Part shown: positions 9,201 to 18,200 of the stretch, piece by piece
Position numbering within the stretch: the first letter of the stretch is position 1
Layout: every line of letters begins with the position of its first letter
Program-made: the position numbers and the translations under genes
Source: Streptomyces neyagawaensis
Lineage (GTDB): Bacteria > Actinomycetota > Actinomycetes > Streptomycetales > Streptomycetaceae
Assembly (NCBI RefSeq): GCF_023516595.1
Contig: NZ_JAMGBG010000041.1
Coordinates: 1 to 64,000 of the forward strand
DNA length: 64,000 bases
Direction of reading: 5' to 3'
Notes under the pieces: model-generated
Told to the model about the DNA's origin: nothing
Database searches by the model: none
What the model saw: only the letters and a program-made list of their open reading frames with translations

Positions 9201-12200
9201 GTTCGACACGGACGCCGACGGGTTCGTGCCCGGGGAGGGCGGCGCGGCCCTCGTGCTCGCCCGCCTGGACGAGGCCCGCGCCGCCGACGACCCGGTCCTC
9301 GCCCTCGTACGCGGGACGGCGGTGAACAACGACGGCCGCTCGCTCGGCCTGCTCGCGCCCACGCCGCGCGGGCAACGCGAGGTCATCGCGCGGGCGTACG
9401 CGGAGTGCGGGGTCGACCCGGCCGCCGTGTCGTACGTCGAGGCGCACGGCACGGGAACCCCGATCGGGGACCCGGTGGAGGCGCGGTCCCTCGGCCAGGC
9501 GTTCCCGCCCCGTCCCGACGGGCTTCCGCGACGGCTGGGCTCGGTCAAGGCGAACCTCGGGCACCTTCTCAACGCGGCCGGGATGCCCGCCCTCGTCAAG
9601 GTCGTGCTCGCGCTCACCCACCGCCGGCTCCCGCCCACGCCGCACGCCGCCCGACCCGCCCCGTTCCTCGCCCACACGGCCCCCGGCTTCCGCCTCGTGA
9701 CGGAGCCGGAGCCCTGGACCACCCCGGACGGCGGCCCCCTCACCGCGGGGGTCAACGCGTTCGGCTTCGGAGGCACGAACGCCCACGCGATCCTGGAGGA
9801 GGCACCGGACACCACGGGGCGCCGTGACTGCGGGGAGGTCGGTTGCCGTGCGGGTGGGGAGGCCGGTTGCCGTACCTGCGGAGAGGTCGGCCGGTCCGGG
9901 CACGGCCGCCCCGTCGGAGCCGCGGTCGACGTCTCCGGGCCGTGTCTGCTCACCCTCTCCGCTCGGAGCCCCGGCGCCTTGCGGGCGGCCGTCGCCGAGC
10001 TCGCCGCGCACCTCCGAGCGCGTCCCGAGCTTCCCGAGGCGGACGTGTGCGCCACCGTCGGCACCGCGCGCGACGACGCCCCGTACCGTCTCGCGGTCGT
10101 CGCCGACGGCGACCTCCTCCAGCGGCTGGAGGCGGCCGCTCGCGCCGGGGAAGCGGAACCCACCCGCGCCCGGCCCCGTACCGTCTTCGTCCTCCCCGGT
10201 CAGGGCGCCCAACGCCCCGCCGTGGCCCGCGCGCTGTACGAATCCGCCCCCGCCTTCCGGGACACGCTGGACGAGGCGTCCGCGCTCGTCGGACGCGTCC
10301 TGGGCCGTTCCCTGACCACGTGGTGCCTGGACGAGCACGTCAGCCCGGAGGCGCTGGCGCGGACGGAGGTGGCGCAGCCCCTCCTCGTCGCGTTCGGCGC
10401 GGCCCTCTCCGCGCAGCTCGGCGCGTGGGGGGTGCGACCCGACGCGGTCGTCGGGCACAGCGTCGGCGAGATCACCGCCGCGCACCTCGCCGGCGTCCTC
10501 CCCCTCCCGGACGCGCTCGCCTTCGCCGCCGAACGCGGACGCCTGATCGGCGAACTCGCCGCACCGGGCGCCATGGCCGCCGTCCGGGGCGACGAGGACA
10601 CCGTCGCCCCCGTGATCGCCGCGTCCGACGGCGAGTTGTGCGTGGCCGCCGTCAACTCGCCCACCCAGCTGGTGATCGCCGGCACGTCCGACGCCGTCGA
10701 CCGCGCGATCGCCACTCTGACAGCGCGCGGTGTCGCCGCACGCCGGCTGCGCGTCTCGCACGCCTTCCACTCCCCCCTGCTGGAGCCCGTGCTCGACCCG
10801 CTCGGCAACGCAGCGAAGGCGCTGACCGTGCTCCCGGCCACCGTGCCGATGCTGAGCACGGTCAGCGGACAGTGGGGCCCGGAACTGACCCCCGAGTACT
10901 GGCGCGACCACGCGGCCCGGCCCGTGCGCTTCGGCGCGGCCGTGGCTCGGCTCCTCGACGAGGGCTACGACACCTTCGTCGAACTGGGCCCCGGCGACAC
11001 CCTCTCGGGCCCCGTCCGCGCCATCGCCGCCGCCCGGCCGGGGGAGGTGGCCGGAACCAGGGTCGGGGCGGGGGCCGAGTTCCACGAGTTCCCGTCCTCG
11101 TCGTCCGGCGTCGCGTACCTGCCCGCCCTGAGTCCCGCCCCGAGTGTCGCTCCGGACGGTGGGAGCGCCGGGTCCTCCGACGCGCGCTCCCTGCTGGAAA
11201 CGGTCGGTCGCCTGTGGACACGCGGGACACCTCTGTCCCCGACGGTCCCCGCACGCGGCCCCGTTGGGAACCGCCGGGTGCCCGTCCCCACGTACCCGTT
11301 CCAGCGTCGCCGGTACTGGCCGGAGCGCCTCGACTCACCCCCGGCGCCCCACGCCACACCTCCCAGCCACGACCTCGACGGCGGCCCCGTTCCCCGGCCC
11401 CTCCTCTGGCGCGACGCCCCACTCCTCGCCGCGCCGGACCCCCGCGTCGTACGCCTCGCCGGCGCCGACACGGCCCTCGCACGGGCCCTCGCCGACCGCC
11501 TCACCGAGCAGGGCGTGACGGTGCTGGGGCCGGACGACAACTCTCCGAGCGGGCCGAACGCCCCGGAGACCCTGGTGTGGTTCGCCGAGGACACCACCGA
11601 GTCGGCCACGGCAACGACCACGACCACCGACGCCATTGCCTCCCTCCGTGGTGTTCTCGCCCTGTTCGACACCGCCCCCGCCCGCCTGCTGCTCGTCACG
11701 GAGGACGCGTACACCACCGGCAGCGGAGACACCCCCGGGCGTGCCCGGCCCGTCGGCGCACTCCTCCACGGCTTCGCCCTGGCTCTCCCCGACGAGCACC
11801 CGGCGCTGTCCTCCCGCGGCGTCGACCTCTCCTCCGGTGACCCGCTCGCCGCCCGACTCCAGTCACTGGAGCGGGAGTTGTACGCGGCCGACACTCCCGG
11901 CAGCGCCGTCGGCACCGTCGCCTGGCGGGCGTCCCGTCGCCTCGCCCGTACGCCCGTCGCCTCGACCGGCACCACCCGGACGACCGCCGACGTCCTCCCG
12001 CCGAACGGCACGTACCTCATCACCGGCGGTGCCGGCGGCCTCGGTTCCGCGCTCGCCCGCGACCTCGCGGAGCACGGCGCCCCCGACCTCGTCCTCACCG
12101 GCCGCACCCCCACTCCGCCCCGCGCCCTGCTCGCCGAACTCCGCGCGCTCGGCGCCCGCGCCCGCTACCAGGCGGCGGACGTGAGCGACGCCCGCGCCCT

Positions 12201-15200
12201 CGACGACCTCGTCGCCGGGCTACCGCCCCTGGACGGTGTCTTCCACGCGGCCGGTACGGCCCGCCCCGGCAGTCTGCGCGGCAAGTCCGACGACGAGATC
12301 GAGGAGACCCTCGCGGCCAAGGTCCACGGCACGGTCCTCCTCGCCGAGGCACTGCGCCGGTACGGCCACGACACCGCCGTCCGCGTCGCCTTCTCCTCCG
12401 TCTCCTCGGTCCTGCCCGGCCTGTCCGGCGCCCTCGGCGACTACGCCGCCGCCAACGCGTTCCTCGACGCCTTCACCACCGCCGAGCACGCCGCGGGGCG
12501 GCCCTGGCGGACGATCGCCCTCGGGCCGGTCTCCGACACGGGCCTGGCGAGCGGCCCCCGCGCCGAGGACCGACTCCGCGTCCGGGGCCTCGCCCCCATG
12601 CCCGTACGCGCCGCCCTCACCGCCCTCCGCACGGCCCTCACCCTGGACGCGCCCCACATACTGGTGACGGGCACGACGGAACCGACTCCGACGCCGACAC
12701 CGGACGCCACGCAGAGCTCCACGCCTGCCTCCGCGCCCGTGCCCGCGCCCACACCCACGCCCGCGCCCACGAGCAGCGCCACCTCCGCAAGCGGCACCGC
12801 CCCCGCGATCACCGCGCTCCTCCGCCGTCTCCTCGCCGAGGCCCTCCATCGCTCCCCTGAGGACATCGCGGAGGACGCCCCCTTCCTCGGTCTCGGGCTG
12901 GACTCCCTCAGTGCCGTGGACCTCGCCCGGCGTCTGGAGCGGGAGCTGGGCCGGCAGCTGCCCGCCACCCTGCTCTTCGAGTACCGCACCATCGGCGAAC
13001 TGGCCGCCCACCTGGCCACCGGGACGCCCACAACGGCACCGCCCGCCCTGCCCGCCGCGCCTCCCACCACCGGTTCCACCACCGGTTCCGGCGCCGAGTC
13101 CGGCGCCGAGGACGGCCTTCTGCCCCTCACACCGCTCCAACTCGCCTTCCACACCAGCGCATCCCTTCACGAGGGGGTCACGGCATACGGCTATGTCCGC
13201 CAGACCGTCAGCGGCCCCCTCGACCCCGCGCTCCTCGGCCGGGCGCTCGCCCACCTCGCCCTCCGTCACCCCCTGCTCAGGATGCGGTTGACCGGGGACG
13301 GCGGCGCCCGCCCGCGCCAGTACACCGCGCCCGCCGAGGTGCCCACCGCCCACGGATCCGGGCCCGCCTGGTACGAGATCCGGCAGGTCCCGGCCGGTCC
13401 CCGCGCCCTGGCCGACCTCGAACAGGCCCTCTGCAACCGGCCCTTCGACCTCACCACCGAGGACCCCGTACGAGCCGTTCTGGTCCCCGACCAGGAGGAC
13501 GCGCACCTCACCCATCTGCTCCTGGTCGTCCACCACGCCGCCGCCGACGGCTACAGCCTCAAGGTGCTGAGCGAGGACCTCTGGTCGCTGTACACCACCC
13601 TCGCGCGGGGAACGGGAGGGACGCCGGAACTCCCGCCCGCCTCAGGCGAGTTCGGCGACTACGTGGCCGCCCTCACCGTCGAACGGCACTCCCCGGCGTT
13701 CGAGCGGGACCAGCGGTACTGGCGCGACCGCCTCACCACGCACCTGTCCGCCCCCTCGACCGCATCCGCCGCCCCCGCCCCGGCCCTCCCCTACGACGGC
13801 GACCCCGACGCGCCGCCGGTGCCACCGCTCGTCCATCACCGCACCGAGATCGACGAGGAGGTGACCTCCGCGCTGCGCGAGGTCGCGGCCCGCCACGAGG
13901 TGTCGCTGTTCCATCTGCTGCTGGCGGCCTACGGGCGGTGCCTTGCCCGGTGGAGCGGGCGTCCGGAGGTCGCCGTGAACGTGGCGCGGGCGCGCCGCGA
14001 GGTGGCGCTCGCCGGGGTCGACCGTCTGGTGGGGCCGCTCGCCGACACCCTGCCGGTGTTCGTGACGGTCGGCCCCGACGAGCCGGTGACCGCGCTGGCC
14101 GGCCGGGTCCGGGAGATCTGGCGGGAGGCCGAGGCGCACGCGACGCTCGGCAGCGCCGACCTTGCCCGACTGCTGGGGGAGGTACGTCCCGCCACCGGAC
14201 CGGCGCCGCGCACGGTCGCCGAGGCGGGCTTCAGCTTCGCCCGTTTCCCGGTGGTGCACGGCCCCGACTGGCCCGTCACCGTCACCCCGACGGCCGCGGC
14301 CACCGCCACCGCCGCCACCCGCCTCGGCCTGCTCTGCTGGGAGGCCGACGCGAGCCTGCGCCTGTCCTGGAACCACCCGGCCCGGCTGTTCCGCCCCGAG
14401 ACGGTACGCGGCCTCGCCGACGGGTACGTCTCCGAACTGCGCGCCGTCGCCGCCGGGTCGAGGGAGCCGGCCGTCGCGTACGCCCCGCACCGGCAGCCCG
14501 CGCGTCCCGCATCTGGACCCGTCGCGCCCGCCGCGCCCGCCGCGCAGCCGGCGGGCGGCGGACAGCCCGGCATCGTGGACCGCCTGTGCGCGCGGTTCCG
14601 TGCCACGCCCGAGGCCGTCGCCGTCCACACCGGCGACTCCACCCTCACCTACGGAGCCCTCGACATCGCGTCCGCCACCCTCGCCGCCGGGCTCCGCGCC
14701 CACGGGGTGCGCCCCGGCGACCTCGTCGGGCTGCTCACCGAACCGGGCGGCACCGCCACCGTCACCGGGGTGGTCGGCATCCTGCGCGCGGGCGCCGGCT
14801 GGGTACCGCTGGACGCCACCCACCCCGTCGCCCGGCACCGGGACCAACTGGCCCGCACCGGCGTCGGTGTCCTGGTGTGCGACCCGGCGAACCACGAGGC
14901 CGCCGCCCGACTGGGGGGCGTCGTCCCCGTCGCCACGACCGAGGCACCCTCACGCCCTGTCGCCGCAGGCGAAGTCCCCTCCCCGCTCCCGGGCGGGGCC
15001 GCCACCGACCTCCTGGGCTCCGCCCCGTACGACCCCGACTCCGCCCCGTACGACCCCGAGGCCGTCGCGCACGACCCGGACGCCGTCGCGTACGTCATCT
15101 TCACCTCCGGCTCGACGGGCCGTCCGAAGGCCGTGCCCGTCACCCACAGGTCCATGGCGAACTACCTCGACTGGGCGCTCGCCACCTTCGGCTACGGCCC

Positions 15201-18200
15201 GGCCGACCGGCTGGCGCAGACCGCGTCCGTCTGTTTCGACGCCTCCGTACGGCAGTTGCTGGCCCCGCTGCTCGTCGGCGCCTCGGTGCACACCGTCTCC
15301 CGCGATCTGCTGCGCGACCCCGAGGCGCTCCTCGACCGGGTCGTGGCGGACCGGATCACGGTGTGGAGCTCGGTCCCGACGCTCTGGGAACGTCTGCTGA
15401 CCGCCGCCGAGGAGCGTGTCCGCCGGGAGGGGGCGGCGCCCCCGGACCTCTCCGCCCTGCGCTGGGTCCACGTGGGCGGCGAGGCCCTCCCCGCGGCCCA
15501 CGTCCGCCGCTGGTTCGACCTCCTCGACGCGACGGCCACCCCGACCCACACCCTGGGCGTCCCCGGCATCCCCGGCGTCCCCGATGCTCCCCGTGTGCGC
15601 CATCGGGTCGCCAACCTGTACGGCCCCACCGAGGCCACCATCAACGCGACCTGCCACATCATCGACACCCGCCCCGCCGACGACGTCCGCCACCTCCCCA
15701 TCGGCCGCCCGATCGCCGGCACCGAACTGGCCGTGGTCGACGCGGACGGCCGGGCCTGCGCCCCCGAGGAGGCCGGGGAACTCCTCATCGCCGGCACCGG
15801 ACTCACCCCCGGCTACCTCGGCGACCCGCACCTCACCGCGGCGGCCTTCACCGAGCGGGACGGACGGCGCTGGTACCGCAGCGGCGACCGCGTCCGCCGT
15901 ACGGCCGACGGGGTGCTGGAGTTCCTGGGCCGCCTCGACGACCAGGTCAAGGTCCGCGGTCACCGCGTCGAACTCGGCGAGGTCGAGGCCGCGCTCCTCG
16001 CCCACCCGGGCCTGGCCCGCGCGGCCGTGCTGCTGCGGGAGGGGCGGCTCGTGGCGTACGTCGAGCCCCGGGCCGGGGCGCCTGAGCCCGACGCCCGCGA
16101 GGTCCGCGCCTTCCTGTCCCGGACCCTGCCCCCGTACATGCTCCCGGCGCGCATCCACGCCCTCGCCGCCCTCCCGCTGACCGGCACGGGCAAGATCGAC
16201 CGCAACCGTCTCGCGCCGCCCCCGGACCACGACACCCCCGCACCCGGGCGGACAGCGCACCGCACCCCGCCGGTGACCCCCACCGAACGGCTGCTGGCGC
16301 GCGCCTGGTCCCAACTCCTGGACGTGCCCGAGGTCTTCCGGGAGGACGACTTCTTCGTCCTCGGCGGGGACTCCCTCACGGTGCTGGAGCTGTTCTCCCG
16401 TCTGCGCGACGACCACCGCCTCCTGCCACGGCCGACCACCGTCTACACGCACCGCACACTGGGCGCGCTGGCGGCGGCCATCGACACGGCCGACGAGACG
16501 GCGGCGGCCACCGCGCTCCCCGTCGCGGGACCCGGCCCGGCCGCCCCCACGTCCCCCACCACCCCGGTCACCCCCTACCCCCTCACCCCCTCCCAGCGGG
16601 GCTTCCTCCTGGCCGACGCGCTCGCCGCCGGTGCGCCCGGCGGCTCCGGGGGCACCGGCGGCTCCGTGGACTCCGCCTGGCTGGCGCGTTTCCGGATACG
16701 CGGGCCTCTGCGTCCGGAGCTGTTCCAGCGCGCGGTGGACGTCCTCGTGGCCCGGCACCCGATGCTCCGCACGGTGTTCCCGGCCGGTGCGCGCCCGCCC
16801 GTGCAGCAGGAACTGCCGGACACGCTGCGGCTGCCGGTGGAGACGGAGGCGCTGAGCGAGCCGGGGCTGCTGGAGCTGCGGATCGCCGAGGAGGCGCGGC
16901 GGCGGTTCGAGCCGTGGGCGTGGCCGCTGCTGCGGCTGCGTCTGTTCACGGTCGCCGACGACGAACACGTCCTCGTCGTCCACGCCCACCACCTCATCGG
17001 CGACGGCTACAGCGCCGCCCTGCTCACCCGTGAACTCCTCACCGTCCACGACCGTTTCGCCGCCGGTCTGTCCGACGGCCTGGAGCCGTTGCGGTCGACG
17101 TTCCGCGACCACGTCGAGCTGCGCGCCACCCGCCGCCGGGCCCCGTCCCGGGCGCCGGGAGCGGCGGACCACCTCGCCCGGCACGAGGCCCCGTACACGC
17201 CCCCCGTGCTCCGCGCCTCCCGGCAGCCCGCCGACGGCACCGGGGCGTCCCCCGGCCTCCGCACCCCCGGCTTCCACACCACCGGTTTCACCCTCGACGC
17301 CGACCGCGCCGGGGCGTTGCGCCGGCTCGCCCGTACCGCCGGGACGACTCCGTACGCGCCGTTCCTCACCGCCTACCACCGCGCTCTCGTCGGCCTCACC
17401 GGCCACCGGGACCTGGTGCTCGGCCTCGCGGTCACCGGGCGCGACGACAGCGTGCCCGACGCGCACCGGGTGTTCGGCCCGTTCGCGGAGGCCGTGGCCG
17501 TGCGCCCGCCGGTCCACGGGGAGGTGCCCGGCCCCTTCGTGGAGGACCTGCGCCGTGTCGCCGCCGAGGCGGTCGCGGCCCGGACCGCCGGACCGCTGGA
17601 CCTGCGGACGGACGACGGCCTGCCCCGTACCGCCCAGTTCTTCTTCACGTTCCTGGACTTCGGCTCCCTCGGCGCCCCGGCCGGCACCGCGCTGACCGTG
17701 CTCCCCGACGACACCGACACGGCGCTCGCCCCGCCCCCCGTGGGCACGGACGTCCTCCTCGCCGTCCGCCCCTCGGGCGACGGGGTACGGGTCACCGTCC
17801 GCGCGTCGGCGGGCGCCCTCACCGAGGAGGAACTGGCCGTGTTCGCGGGCGGGTTGCGCCGCGAGCTGGAGGACAGCGCGCCCCTGGACGCCGCGCTCAT
17901 CGGCTATCTGCCCGCACCCCGCGACCTGGCCGCGTACGCGGGACTGCCCCCGCACGCCGTGCCGGGCCGCGAACAGCTCCGGGCGCTCCTCTTCCCCGAC
18001 GGCCGCCCGCGGCTGCTGGAGACGACGACCACGTCCCTCGGCACATCCGGCTTCCTCGCTCTACCGGTGTTCGCCGACGAACTGACGGCCCTCGCCACCC
18101 CGGACGACCGGAGTTCTCTGGCCGCCCGCACCGCACGTGCCGTGGAGCACGCCCTCGCCCTGGGCGCGCGTTCCGTCTCCCTGGCCGGGGTGATCCCGGC

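Noticed and set aside
5944..11085. A 1713-residue open frame on the minus strand
   Set aside because: It lies antisense to the PKS-NRPS gene. Long antisense frames are common in GC-rich DNA; its sequence is Arg/Gly/Pro-rich with no domain, while the plus strand shows clear FAAL, KS and AT motifs.
14950..17955. A 1001-residue open frame on the minus strand
   Set aside because: Antisense to the A, PCP and C2 domains. No motif, and the composition is that of a shadow frame.
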